45,436 bases of DNA from Palsa-883 sp035486355. Its GTDB lineage: Bacteria > Pseudomonadota > Alphaproteobacteria > Acetobacterales > Acetobacteraceae. A program made the translations under genes and the position numbers. Below are positions 23,284 to 31,670 of the stretch, one piece after another (positions within the stretch are counted from its first letter, which is position 1; each line of letters begins with the position of its first letter). The DNA is taken from assembly GCA_035486355.1 (NCBI GenBank), contig DATHNE010000052.1:1-45436 (forward strand). Reading direction: 5' to 3'. Under the pieces are notes generated by a model. The model did no database searches. It was not told the DNA's origin and saw only the letters and a program-made list of their open reading frames with translations.

Positions 23284-24927
23284 ATGACGACCCAAACGCT
23301 GCGCGGTGCCGACATTATAGTACGGACGCTGGATCGCGCCGGACATCGGACGATCTTCACGCTGTCCGGCAACCACATCATGTCGATCTTTGACGCGGCG
23401 ATCGAATCGCAGATTGATCTGGTGCACGTGCGCCACGAGGCGGCTTCGGTGCATGCGGCGGATGCGTTCGGTCGGCTGACCAGGCGGCCGGGGCTGGCGA
23501 TGGTGACCGGCGGGCCCGGTCATGCCAATGCCGCGGCGGCGCTGATCACGGCGCAGGGGCAGGAATCGCCAGTGGTGCTGCTGTCGGGGCACGCGGAGAC
23601 GACTCAGCTCGGGCGCGGCGGGTTCCAGGAGTTGCGGCAGGCTGATGTGGCGGCGCCGATGGCGAAGGCGTCGTGGATGGCGACCAGTGCCGCGCGATTC
23701 GGCATGGATGTTGCTAAGGCGATCCGGATTGCCACCAGCGGACGGCCGGGGCCGGTGCATCTGAGCCTGCCGTCTGATCTGCTCGATGAGGCGGTCCCGA
23801 TGGATGACATTGTCTGGCCGACCGAGGTGGATTTCGTTGCGCCTGCGATTATGCTGGCCGATGCGGCGGCGGATGCGGTGCTGGCGCTGATCGCCGGCGC
23901 GGCGCGGCCGTTGCTGCTGGCGGGGCCGCAACTGGCGAGCCCGACGGGCCGCGCGCTGCTGGCGCGGATCGAGGCATCGACGAACCTGCCGTGCTGTATC
24001 ATTGAAAGCCCGCGTGGGCTGGCGGATGCGACGCTGGGGGCGTTCACCGATCTGGTGCCGCGTTGTGACCTGGTTGTGCTACTGGGCAAGGCGCTGGACT
24101 TCACGCTGAAATTCGGCGGCGCGCCGTTCGATGCGGCATGTCGGTTCGTCATGATCGATCCCGAGGGGGCGATCCTGGACCGCGCGCTACGCGAAATGGG
24201 AGATCGGTTGGTGTTCGGCTGCGTCGCCGATACGCGGCCCGCAGGCGAGACGCTGGTGCGGCGCGCGGTGGGTCGGACTCCGGCCAGCGCGACGTGGTTG
24301 CGGGAGGCGCGGGGATATACCAGCGATCGGCCGGCGGCGTGGCAAACGTTGCGATCGCAGACTCCGGACAAGCTGCACGCGATCGAGGTATGCCGCGCGA
24401 TGATACCTTATGTCGCGCGTGATCCGGACACGGTGCTGATCTGCGATGGCGGTGAGTTCGCGCAATGGGCGCAGAGCGTGCTGCCGGTGATGCCTCGGAG
24501 GATGATCAACGGCGTCGGGGGATCGATCGGGAGTTCGTTGCCGATGGCGTTGGCGGCGCGCGTGGTGGAGGCGAAGGCACCGGTGTTCGTCGTGCTGGGC
24601 GACGGTACGTTCGGGTTCCATATGTCCGAATTCGAAACCGCCGTGCGGTGCGGGCTGCCATTCGTCGCCGTGGTCGGGACGGATGCGCGGTGGAACGCCG
24701 AGTACAATCTGCAGGTGCGGGATTACGGGTCGAACCGCGCGGTGGGGTGCGAGCTCACCGCGGCGCGCTATGACCTTGTGGTGAGCGCGCTGGGCGGGCA
24801 CGGGGAGCTGGTGCGGCGCGTCGAGGAGATGGAGGGCGCGATCGAACGTGCTCTGGCAAGCGGCAAGCCGGCGTGCATCAATGTCATGATCGAGGCGATT
24901 CCGGCGCCAGTGGTGCGTCGGGCATAG
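23284..24927 (+). CDS. Thiamine-pyrophosphate-binding enzyme (acetolactate synthase/decarboxylase superfamily)
   Basis: A 547-residue ThDP enzyme with the usual three domains. The N-terminal Pyr domain has the catalytic Glu52 in VRHEAASVHAADAFGR and GGPGHANAAAA. The central domain is of the DHS type. The C-terminal PP domain has the ThDP motif starting GDG at residues 439-441, ending near TDARWN instead of the common NN pair. Candidates are acetolactate synthase-like, benzoylformate decarboxylase-like or oxalyl-CoA decarboxylase-like enzymes; I cannot choose among them. The ATG at 23284 follows GGGAG (23271-23275). A glutathione transferase gene begins 24 bases after the stop and is probably co-transcribed. 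No small regulatory subunit (ilvN) is nearby. Confidence 0.87.
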   Translation: MTTQTLRGADIIVRTLDRAGHRTIFTLSGNHIMSIFDAAIESQIDLVHVRHEAASVHAADAFGRLTRRPGLAMVTGGPGHANAAAALITAQGQESPVVLLSGHAETTQLGRGGFQELRQADVAAPMAKASWMATSAARFGMDVAKAIRIATSGRPGPVHLSLPSDLLDEAVPMDDIVWPTEVDFVAPAIMLADAAADAVLALIAGAARPLLLAGPQLASPTGRALLARIEASTNLPCCIIESPRGLADATLGAFTDLVPRCDLVVLLGKALDFTLKFGGAPFDAACRFVMIDPEGAILDRALREMGDRLVFGCVADTRPAGETLVRRAVGRTPASATWLREARGYTSDRPAAWQTLRSQTPDKLHAIEVCRAMIPYVARDPDTVLICDGGEFAQWAQSVLPVMPRRMINGVGGSIGSSLPMALAARVVEAKAPVFVVLGDGTFGFHMSEFETAVRCGLPFVAVVGTDARWNAEYNLQVRDYGSNRAVGCELTAARYDLVVSALGGHGELVRRVEEMEGAIERALASGKPACINVMIEAIPAPVVRRA

Positions 24928-24951
24928 GCGACAAACACGGGAGACGACAGC

Positions 24952-25554
24952 ATGCTGCGGATTCACGGCTCGGCGAAGTCGCGGGCGTTGCGGACGCTTT
25001 GGATGGTGGGGGAGCTGGGCCTTCCCTATGAGCACAACGACGTGCTGCCGCGCGCGCCGGAAACGAAGATGCCGGCGTTCCTGGCGCTGAACCCAAATGC
25101 ACGCGTGCCGGTGATCGAGGATGACGGCTTCGTGCTGTATGAGTCGATGGCGATCAACCTGTATTTGGCGAAGAAGCACGGGAAGCTGTACCCGCAGGAT
25201 GCGCACAACGAGGCGCTGGCGTGGCAGTGGAGCTTTTGGGAGACCGACCGGCTGGACCGGCAGATCGTTAATTATGCAAACCATTCCGCGGTGCTGCCGG
25301 CGGACAAGCGCGATCCGGCGATGGCCAAGGCGGCGTGGGATGAGATGGTGCCGGCACTGGATGCGCTGGAAGGCGCGCTGAACAAGACGATGTGGCTGGC
25401 GGGAGATGCGTTCAGTGTAGCGGATCTGAATGTGGCGGCGGCGTTGTATCGGGGATTGACGCTGGACCTTGGCCGCTGGCCGGCGGTGGTGGCGTGGTTG
25501 ACGAAGTGCTGGGAGCGGCCGGCGGCGAAGGTGGCGCGGGCGATGCGGGAGTAG
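24952..25554 (+). CDS. Glutathione S-transferase family protein
   Basis: A 200-residue cytosolic protein with a thioredoxin-like N-terminal domain and an all-helical C-terminal domain. The GSH-binding block is VPVIEDDGFVLYESMAI (about residues 54-70), with the cis-Pro and the Glu-Ser pair. Ser8/Ser12 near the N-terminus could be the thiol-activating residue. The C-terminal N-capping motif SVADLNVAAAL is clear. It could conjugate, reduce or isomerise electrophilic substrates. It is 24 bases downstream of the ThDP enzyme, suggesting use of the same metabolite. The gene ends just before a dispersed inverted repeat. Confidence 0.9.
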   Translation: MLRIHGSAKSRALRTLWMVGELGLPYEHNDVLPRAPETKMPAFLALNPNARVPVIEDDGFVLYESMAINLYLAKKHGKLYPQDAHNEALAWQWSFWETDRLDRQIVNYANHSAVLPADKRDPAMAKAAWDEMVPALDALEGALNKTMWLAGDAFSVADLNVAAALYRGLTLDLGRWPAVVAWLTKCWERPAAKVARAMRE

Positions 25555-25561
25555 GGAGAAG

Positions 25562-25746
25562 CAAGGTTTCACACAGATAACGGCAGGCGATACCCGCACA
25601 ACACGCAGATAATTTGCTGGGAGCGAGACGACAGTCTTGAACGGATCAGCGCGAGGACGAGTCGTCGATCATTGATCCTGATGGGGCATTCACACTGACG
25701 AAATCTGCGTATTTTGTGGACATCGCCTTCCTGTGTCTACGTTAAA
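25562..25746. repeat. Dispersed inverted-repeat element, copy 1
   Basis: The left arm includes aggcgatacccgcacaacac followed by gcagat (25585-25610). The right arm is 25703-25728, whose reverse complement reads aggcgatgtccacaaaatac followed by gcagat. About 90 bases separate the arms. The outer left flank ggtttcacacagataa is also found at 43768 with two changes. The element fills the gap between the GST gene and the M20 gene. No open reading frame is convincing inside it, so it is non-coding and MITE/REP-like. Confidence 0.65.
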
Positions 25747-25785
25747 TTGCCTGCTTGCGGCGCCGCCTCTCCCCGCCCCGAGCCT

Positions 25786-27000
25786 TCAGCCTTGGTCCAC
25801 TTCGCGGCCCAAGCCCCCGCGAGGCGGGAGCGAGTCAGGTGGAAGGCTTTGCGCGACGAGGTTGAGCCAGTAGCGCAGCACGGTTGGAACGATTTCGTCG
25901 TTGAACACATAGCGGTCGCCGTGCAGGCCCTCGCCGGGGCCGGCCGGGCCAGTGCCGACCCAGACATAGGCGCCGGAGCCAGCGCGGATCATGTAAGCGA
26001 AGTCCTCGCAGCCCAGGCTGGGCTTGAAGTCGGTGACGACCTTGTCGCGGCCGATCGTTGCGGCTGCGGCGTCCACGGCGCGGGCGACGGCGGCCTCGGT
26101 GTTGATGACAGGCGGATAGCCGATGCGATAATCCAATCGCGCGATAACGCCGTGCGCGGTGGCGATGCCCTGCGCGATGGCATTGATGCGGGTTTCGAGA
26201 TGCGTCGATAGGCCGGATTCGAGGAAGCGGCAGGTGCCCTGGACCCAAACCTCTCCCGGAACGATATTGCCGACATTGCCGCCGTGAATCTGCGTGAGAC
26301 TGACCACCAGCGGCGTCTGCGGATCGACGGAACGGCTGACGACGCGTTGCACCGAACCGGCGAACTCGGCGGCGGCCAGCAGCGGATCGTCGCCCAGATG
26401 CGGCATCGCCGCGTGCGCGCCCGTACCGGTGAAGCGCAGCTCGAACATGTCCACCGCCGCCATCATCGGGCCGACGCGCGTGTGGATCTCGCCCAGCGGC
26501 AGGCCCGGCCAGTTGTGCACCGCGTAAACGGCGTCGACGGGGAAACGATCGAACAGTCCAGCGTCGATCATGCGCTGGCTGCCGCCCTCATTCTCCTCCG
26601 CCGGCTGGAAGATGAAGTGGACGGTGCCGTCGAAGTCGGCGTGCTGGCTCAGCAGTTTCGCCGCGCCAAGCAGCATCGCGGTGTGGCCGTCGTGACCGCA
26701 GGCGTGCATCACGCCAGGTGATCGGGAGGCGTAGGGAACATCGGCCTTCTCCACGATCGGCAGGGCGTCGAGTTCGGCGCGCAGACCGATGGTGCGCGCG
26801 CTGATGCCCTTGCGCAGTACGCCGACGACGCCGGTGCCGGCGATCCCTTCGTGCACTGCGATGCCGAAGCTGCGTAGATGTTGCGCCACGAAAGCCGCCG
26901 TGTGGTGCTCCTGGAATCCCAATTCGGGTTGCGCGTGAATCGCGTGGCGCCAAACGATGACCTCGGGCGTCAGCGCGGCGACGGGATCATTGGGAAGCAT
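25786..27000 (-). CDS. M20 family amidohydrolase (hippurate hydrolase/IAA-amino-acid hydrolase type)
   Basis: A 404-residue metal-dependent amidohydrolase that would deacylate N-acyl amino acids. The dinuclear-metal motifs are VMHACGHDGHTAM (Cys101, His103) and FQPAEENEGG (Glu135-Glu136); the C-terminal metal His is in EGLHGDRYVF. The dimerisation domain lies between about 185 and 300. The last 20 or so residues (PPDSLPPRGGLGREVDQG) are encoded within a palindromic repeat at 25788-25848 and look like an acquired tail. It starts 58 bases from the divergent AraC regulator, which probably controls it. Confidence 0.92.
   Translation of the reverse strand: MLPNDPVAALTPEVIVWRHAIHAQPELGFQEHHTAAFVAQHLRSFGIAVHEGIAGTGVVGVLRKGISARTIGLRAELDALPIVEKADVPYASRSPGVMHACGHDGHTAMLLGAAKLLSQHADFDGTVHFIFQPAEENEGGSQRMIDAGLFDRFPVDAVYAVHNWPGLPLGEIHTRVGPMMAAVDMFELRFTGTGAHAAMPHLGDDPLLAAAEFAGSVQRVVSRSVDPQTPLVVSLTQIHGGNVGNIVPGEVWVQGTCRFLESGLSTHLETRINAIAQGIATAHGVIARLDYRIGYPPVINTEAAVARAVDAAAATIGRDKVVTDFKPSLGCEDFAYMIRAGSGAYVWVGTGPAGPGEGLHGDRYVFNDEIVPTVLRYWLNLVAQSLPPDSLPPRGGLGREVDQG
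25788..25848. repeat. Palindromic repeat overlapping the 3' end of the M20 gene
   Basis: Outer arms agc-cttggtccac (25788-25800) and gtggaaggct (25839-25848) pair with a three-base bulge. The inner part carries cgcggcccaagcccccgcg (from 25803) and gaggcgggag. The inner sequence is closely related to the right arm of the hairpin at 15264-15290. It probably acts as a terminator for the leftward M20 gene, whose final codons lie inside it. Confidence 0.55.
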
Positions 27001-27058
27001 GGCTCTTGATCCCAGGTGATATGATAGAGGTGGGATAGCGATCAGGCGGGAGCGCGTC

Positions 27059-27907
27059 TTGAACAGGGTTGACCAGGACAGGCCGGCGGAGCGAGCGGTG
27101 GTCTGGCGCCATCCGCGGTTCCATGACCTGAGCCTGCTGCGGGCGCGGTTCCGGTGGCATCGCTACGAGCTGCACACCCATCCGACCTACGTGATCGCGC
27201 TGATCACCGGCGGGTGCGAGCGGCTGCGTGTCGGAGGTCGGCGGGAGGTGGCGCCGGTGAATGCGATCATTATGGTCAACCCCGAGGAATGCCATGACGG
27301 CGAGGCGGGGTGCGACGAGGGGTGGGCGTATCGCACCTTCTATCCGACGGTGGATCTGATGGGAGCGGTTGCGCGGGAGCTGGGGCAGGTGTCGTTGCCG
27401 CTGTTTCCGCGCACGATACTGAGTGATCCGGCGTTGGCGGACGCATTGGCGTTGGCGCATCGGACCGCGGAGGAGGGCGATGCGGACGCAGCCGAAGCGA
27501 CGATGCTGTTGGCGTTACGGCGGCTGATCGTTCGGCATTCCGATGGAGGCTGGCCCGCGATCGTGCTCCCGCGTGTGGCGTCGGCGCGGCGGGTGGCGAT
27601 GTATCGCGAAATGATCGAGGCGGATATCGCCGGCGGGTTTGAACTCGAGCGGTTTGCGGAGTTGGGCGGGGTCACACGGTTTCAGGTGATACGGGATTTC
27701 AAGCAGGTGACCGGGTTCACGCCGTCGGCGTTCGTGCGGAACCGGCGCGTGCAAGTGGCCGGACGATTGATCGAGGGTGGCGAGACGCTGGCGGAGGCTG
27801 CGATCGAGGCAGGGTTTGCCGATCAGAGCCATCTGACGCGGGCGTTCAAGCTGTCGCACGGGTTCACGCCGGGGGTTATGCGGCGTGGACTGCGCGTGAA
27901 TGACTGA
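27059..27907 (+). CDS. AraC family transcriptional regulator
   Basis: A 282-residue regulator. The N-terminal cupin-type sensor domain (about residues 20-130) contains YELHTHPTYVIALITGG and NPEECHDGE. The C-terminal double helix-turn-helix covers about 185-280, with TRFQVIRDFKQVTGFTPSAF and the signature AAIEAGFADQSHLTRAFKL. The start is TTG at 27059 after a GGCGGGAG-like site; a GTG 14 codons later is an alternative. It diverges from the M20 amidohydrolase with a 58-base gap and overlaps the next gene by 8 bases. Control of both is a reasonable inference; no operator could be identified. Confidence 0.9.
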   Translation: MNRVDQDRPAERAVVWRHPRFHDLSLLRARFRWHRYELHTHPTYVIALITGGCERLRVGGRREVAPVNAIIMVNPEECHDGEAGCDEGWAYRTFYPTVDLMGAVARELGQVSLPLFPRTILSDPALADALALAHRTAEEGDADAAEATMLLALRRLIVRHSDGGWPAIVLPRVASARRVAMYREMIEADIAGGFELERFAELGGVTRFQVIRDFKQVTGFTPSAFVRNRRVQVAGRLIEGGETLAEAAIEAGFADQSHLTRAFKLSHGFTPGVMRRGLRVND

Positions 27908-29024
27908 GGCCGAAGTCCGCGCGGCGGCGTGGTTGCGCGCGTGGGACACGCAGGGGATCCATCGCACCGGCACGGACGGCGACGAAGCCGGTGCGGCGTG
28001 GCTGGAAACAGCGGCGGCGGCGCTGGGCGCCGTTGTCATGACCGAAACGTTCTCATTGGAACGGGTTGATCCGAGCGAGGCGTTCGTTGCGTTGGGCGAT
28101 ACCCGGATCCCTGGTGTGCCGGTGTTCGATGCACCGCCGACCGATCTTGTGGGGATCAGCGGCACGCTCGGGCCCGCCGGAGGTGACGCGGAGATTGGTG
28201 TGGTGGAGCTGTCACCGCATGCGGTGTACAGCGGCGCGTATCGCACGTTGCGGCGTGCCAGCCAGCATCGTGCGCTGTTGATCGTGTGTCACGGTAAGCG
28301 GCCCGGCCTGGGCCTGCTGAACGCTGAGCAGTTCCGTGCGCCGTACGGCGTACCAGCATTGCATGTGCCGAGCGAGACAGCGGGGGCGGCGCATGTGGCG
28401 GGATGGGCGCGCCTGGTTGCGGCATATCGTCGCATGGCGGCGACGGCGCGCAACGTTATCGTTACGATTCCGGGGCGTAATCGCGCGTTGCCGCCGGTGG
28501 TGGTGATGACCCCGCGCAGTTCGTGGTGGCAGTCCACCGCGGAGCGGGGCGGCGGGCTGGTATGCTGGCTGGAAGCGCTGCGCGCGCTGCTTGCCGCACC
28601 GCCGGCGATGGATGTGGTGCTGACCGCAAACAGCGGGCACGAGCTGGGGCATCTCGGGCTGGATGACTTCCTCGCGCGTCGGAACGGATGGAAGCGGCGC
28701 GCGCTGTGGGTGCATTTCGGCGCCAATCTCGGTGCGGCCGGAGGGCGGCTGACGGTGATGTCGGCGCAGGATAGGCTGCGCGCCATGGCGGCCGGCTCGC
28801 TCGCCGCCGAGGGGCAGGCGCCGGATGCGCTGGCGCCGCCGACACAGGTGCCGAGTGGGGAGACGCGGGATATCCATCTGGCCGGTGGGCGCTATGTGAC
28901 GCTGGTCGGCAGCAATCCCTGGTTTCATCTGCCGCAGGATCGATGGCCGGGAACGGTGGACGTTCCGACCACGGCACGGATCGGCGCGGCCGGTGCCCGG
29001 ATGGTGGTGGAGTTGACGCGGTGA
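27900..29024 (+). CDS. M28 peptidase-like protein with apparently degenerate metal site
   Basis: A 374-residue protein with the layout of M28 aminopeptidases: an N-terminal strand region, a PA-like insert (about 75-165), then the catalytic-fold region. In active M28 enzymes the metal ligands are an HxD pair, an Asp, an EE pair and others. Here the corresponding stretches read VVVMTPRSSWWQST, AERGGGLVCWLEALR and NSGHELGHLGLDDFL, so the HxD and first Asp are missing and one Glu of EE is His. That suggests a non-peptidase role or altered chemistry. The start overlaps the AraC gene by 8 bases, implying coupled translation. Family assignment is from motif layout only; function unknown. Confidence 0.65.
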   Translation: MTEAEVRAAAWLRAWDTQGIHRTGTDGDEAGAAWLETAAAALGAVVMTETFSLERVDPSEAFVALGDTRIPGVPVFDAPPTDLVGISGTLGPAGGDAEIGVVELSPHAVYSGAYRTLRRASQHRALLIVCHGKRPGLGLLNAEQFRAPYGVPALHVPSETAGAAHVAGWARLVAAYRRMAATARNVIVTIPGRNRALPPVVVMTPRSSWWQSTAERGGGLVCWLEALRALLAAPPAMDVVLTANSGHELGHLGLDDFLARRNGWKRRALWVHFGANLGAAGGRLTVMSAQDRLRAMAAGSLAAEGQAPDALAPPTQVPSGETRDIHLAGGRYVTLVGSNPWFHLPQDRWPGTVDVPTTARIGAAGARMVVELTR

Positions 29025-29060
29025 GCGTGGGGCTTTGGCGGCGCCACAAGGAAGGCATTG

Positions 29061-29252
29061 AACGCAAATGCCGGCACGGCGATGCCCGCACAGCACGCAG
29101 ATGGGTTCGAGCGGTTGATACGCCTCGGCCACGCGTTTGCCATTGGGGCGGGGTTGGCCTTGTGAACAAGGTGCCGATCATAGGCCCGGATCGATCGTCC
29201 GGTCTGGCAATATCGGCGTGCTTTGCGGGCATCGCCTTGCCGCATCTGCGTT
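29061..29252. repeat. Dispersed inverted-repeat element, copy 2
   Basis: The left arm 29061-29096 and right arm 29218-29252 are about 35 bases long and nearly complementary. Both contain ggcgatgcccgca after reverse complementing the right arm. About 120 bases lie between. It resembles copy 1 at 25562-25746 in arm sequence and spacing. It occupies most of the gene-free stretch 29025-29411; the rest (29253-29411) holds only the region upstream of ilvD, where I see no clear terminator or leader peptide. Confidence 0.7.
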
Positions 29253-29411
29253 AAGATACTCTCTTGGAGCTGCCGCCCGCAGATGATGACGCGAGGCATG
29301 GGGTACAGGCGCCGCAACCGCCGCGGGAATGGCCGCCCTACCTGCGGGCCGGGTTGGCGTTTTACCGCCGGGCGCTATAACCCTCGGCGATCTGGCTGAA
29401 GGGAAACGATC

Positions 29412-31148
29412 ATGCCGACCAAGCACTGGGACAAGTCCAGGATGCCGTCACGCCACGTGACGGTGGGCCCCGATCGGGCGCCGCATCGCAGCTATTACTA
29501 CGCGATGGGGCTGACCGAGGACGAGATTAACCAGCCCCTGGTCGGTGTCGCCACCTGCTGGAACGAGGCCGCGCCCTGCAACATCGCGCTCGCACGGCAG
29601 GCGCAGTCGGTGAAGAAGGGGGTGAACGAGGCGGGCGGCACACCGCGGGAGTTCACCACCATCACCGTCACCGACGGCATCGCCATGGGCCATCAGGGCA
29701 TGAAGTCCTCGCTGGTGTCGCGTGACCTGATCGCCGACAGCGTGGAGCTGACGATGCGCGGGCATTGCTACGACGCGCTGGTGGGCCTGGCCGGCTGCGA
29801 CAAATCGCTGCCGGGCATGATGATGGCGATGCTGCGGCTGAACGTGCCGAGCGTGTTCATGTATGGCGGCTCGATCCTGCCCGGGAAGTTCAAAGGCGAG
29901 GACGTCACCGTGGTGGACGTGTTCGAGGCCGTGGGTCAGCACGCAGCCGGCAAGATGAGCGACGCGGAGCTGCATGAGCTGGAGTGTGTCGCGTGCCCCT
30001 CGGCCGGTGCCTGCGGCGGGCAGTTCACCGCCAACACGATGGCCACCGTCAGCGAGGCAATCGGGTTGGCGCTGCCGGGCTCCGCGGGGTCGCCGGCGCC
30101 GTATGAGGAGCGAGATCGTTTCGCAGTCGATTCAGGCCGTGCGGTGATGAAGCTGCTGGAGACGCGGCTGCGCCCGCGCGACATCGTGACGCTCAAGGCG
30201 TTGGAGAATGCGGCGGTGGTGGTGGGGGCGACGGGTGGGTCGACCAATGCCGGGCTGCACTTGCCGGCGATTGCGCATGAGGCGGGGATCCGCTTCACCA
30301 TGGACGATGTGGTGGCGATCATGCGGCGCACGCCGTATATTGCCGACCTGAAGCCGGGCGGACGGTACGTCGCGCTGGACGTGCACAAGATCGGTGGCAT
30401 CCCGGTGATCATCAAGGCGCTGCTGGATGCGGGGCTGCTGCACGGCGACTGCCTGACCGTCACCGGCAAGACGCTGGCGGAGAACCACAAGGACGTGGTG
30501 TTCCCGACCGATCAGGATGTGGTCTATCCCGTTTCGAAAGCGATCTCGAAGACCGGGGGCGTGGTCGGGCTGAAGGGCAACCTGGCGCCGGACGGCGCCA
30601 TCGTGAAGGTCGCCGGCATGGAGCGCGATCAGTTCCGTTTCGAGGGCACCGCACTTTGTTTCGATTCCGAAGAGGAAGCTTTTGCGGCAGTGCGGTTGCG
30701 CGCCTACAAGCCGGGCGATGTCATTGTCATCCGCTACGAAGGGCCGAAGGGCGGGCCAGGGATGCGCGAGATGCTGTCGACCACGGCGGCGATCTATGGG
30801 CAGAGCCAGACCAAGGGGCGCGACGTGGCGCTGATCACCGACGGCCGCTTCTCAGGGGCCACGCGTGGGTTTTGCGTCGGCCATGTCGGACCGGAGGCGG
30901 CAGTCGGCGGGCCAATCGCCTTGTTGCGGAACGGTGACAAGATCGTGATCGATGCTGAGAACGGCTCGATCGACGTGCTGCTGTCAGATGCGGAGCTGGC
31001 GGCGCGGCGGGCGGAATGGAAGCCGCGGAAGACCGATTACAATGCCGGGGCAATCTGGAAATACGCGCAGTTGGTGGGACCGGCGCATCTCGGGGCGGTG
31101 ACGCATCCGGGCGGCGCGGGGGAGAGCCACTGCTTCGCGGATATCTGA
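29412..31148 (+). CDS. ilvD: Dihydroxy-acid dehydratase
   Basis: A 578-residue IlvD/Edd enzyme that converts 2,3-dihydroxy-isovalerate and 2,3-dihydroxy-3-methylvalerate to the 2-oxo acids of valine and isoleucine synthesis. The cluster-binding cysteines are Cys56 (NEAAPCNIAL), Cys129 (GLAGCDKSLPG) and Cys201 (CPSAGACGGQF), with the carbamylated Lys131 next to Cys129. FTTITVTDGIAMGHQGMK is typical of IlvD rather than of 6-phosphogluconate or pentonate dehydratases. The length is normal. The ATG at 29412 follows GAAGGGAAAC. It is monocistronic, followed by a small hairpin at 31163-31181. No leucine/valine attenuator was found upstream. Confidence 0.95.
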   Translation: MPTKHWDKSRMPSRHVTVGPDRAPHRSYYYAMGLTEDEINQPLVGVATCWNEAAPCNIALARQAQSVKKGVNEAGGTPREFTTITVTDGIAMGHQGMKSSLVSRDLIADSVELTMRGHCYDALVGLAGCDKSLPGMMMAMLRLNVPSVFMYGGSILPGKFKGEDVTVVDVFEAVGQHAAGKMSDAELHELECVACPSAGACGGQFTANTMATVSEAIGLALPGSAGSPAPYEERDRFAVDSGRAVMKLLETRLRPRDIVTLKALENAAVVVGATGGSTNAGLHLPAIAHEAGIRFTMDDVVAIMRRTPYIADLKPGGRYVALDVHKIGGIPVIIKALLDAGLLHGDCLTVTGKTLAENHKDVVFPTDQDVVYPVSKAISKTGGVVGLKGNLAPDGAIVKVAGMERDQFRFEGTALCFDSEEEAFAAVRLRAYKPGDVIVIRYEGPKGGPGMREMLSTTAAIYGQSQTKGRDVALITDGRFSGATRGFCVGHVGPEAAVGGPIALLRNGDKIVIDAENGSIDVLLSDAELAARRAEWKPRKTDYNAGAIWKYAQLVGPAHLGAVTHPGGAGESHCFADI

Positions 31149-31162
31149 GGGCGTGACGTGGT

Positions 31163-31181
31163 GGCCGGGTGCATCCCGGCC
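31163..31181 (+). terminator. Small GC-rich hairpin after ilvD
   Basis: Arms ggccggg (31163-31169) and cccggcc (31175-31181) flank a tgcat loop, 15 bases after the ilvD stop. The stem is short and no T-tract follows, so termination would be weak or Rho-assisted. Confidence 0.45.
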
Positions 31182-31301
31182 GCCATGTCGGCTGCGGCGC
31201 AGACGTGAATTGCGAATCGTCACAATCGGTGACGCAACTCGGACACATTGGGTGGCGAGATTTCGCGCCGCGTGATCAGAGATACCGCATGGAGGATCAG
31301 C

Positions 31302-31601
31302 ATGAAGCGGAGACTGCTGTTGGGGGGTGTCTTGGGGCTGGCGGTGGCCGTCCCGGCATTGGCGCAGCCACCATTGCCGTACGGGCCGGTGCCGCCGCCG
31401 CGTTACGAGGCGGTGCCGCCGCCGCCGGGCACGCGTTACGTATGGGAGCCGGGGCACTGGCATTGGAACGGCGTGCGCTATGTCTGGTTCGGCGGGCACT
31501 ACGTGATCCGCGAAGCCCGCTACCACCATTGGGTCGAAGGGCGGTGGGTTTGGTCGCCGCCGGCGGGCCGCTGGGTGTGGCGCGCGGCGCATTGGGAGTA
31601 G
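31302..31601 (+). CDS. Secreted WXXGXW-repeat small protein
   Basis: A 99-residue protein with a clear signal peptide (residues 1-21, LLLGGVLGLAVAVPALA). A Pro-rich spacer of about 20 residues follows. The C-terminal part has Trp/Tyr/His-rich repeats such as YVWEPGHWHWNGVRYVWFGG and HHWVEGRWVWSPPAGRWVW. These match the WXXGXW/YXWGXW pattern seen in many proteobacterial envelope proteins of unknown function. The ATG at 31302 follows GGAGGA (31291-31296). Nothing nearby indicates a partner. The many aromatic and His residues could support metal, glycan or membrane contact, but this is speculative. Confidence 0.85.
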   Translation: MKRRLLLGGVLGLAVAVPALAQPPLPYGPVPPPRYEAVPPPPGTRYVWEPGHWHWNGVRYVWFGGHYVIREARYHHWVEGRWVWSPPAGRWVWRAAHWE

Positions 31602-31670
31602 GTCTGAGCGTCTGACAGGCTGGGCCGCGCCGCTATTGCGGACCCGGCGTGACGGAAGGCGCCGCGCGGC

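Noticed and set aside
24187..25599. 470-codon minus-strand frame antisense to the ThDP enzyme and GST genes
   Set aside because: Low-complexity Arg/His/Pro-rich product opposite two well-supported genes.
25555..29411. Repeats at 25562 and 29061 considered as a CRISPR array or insertion sequence
   Set aside because: There are only paired inverted arms, no regularly spaced direct repeats with spacers, and no transposase gene.
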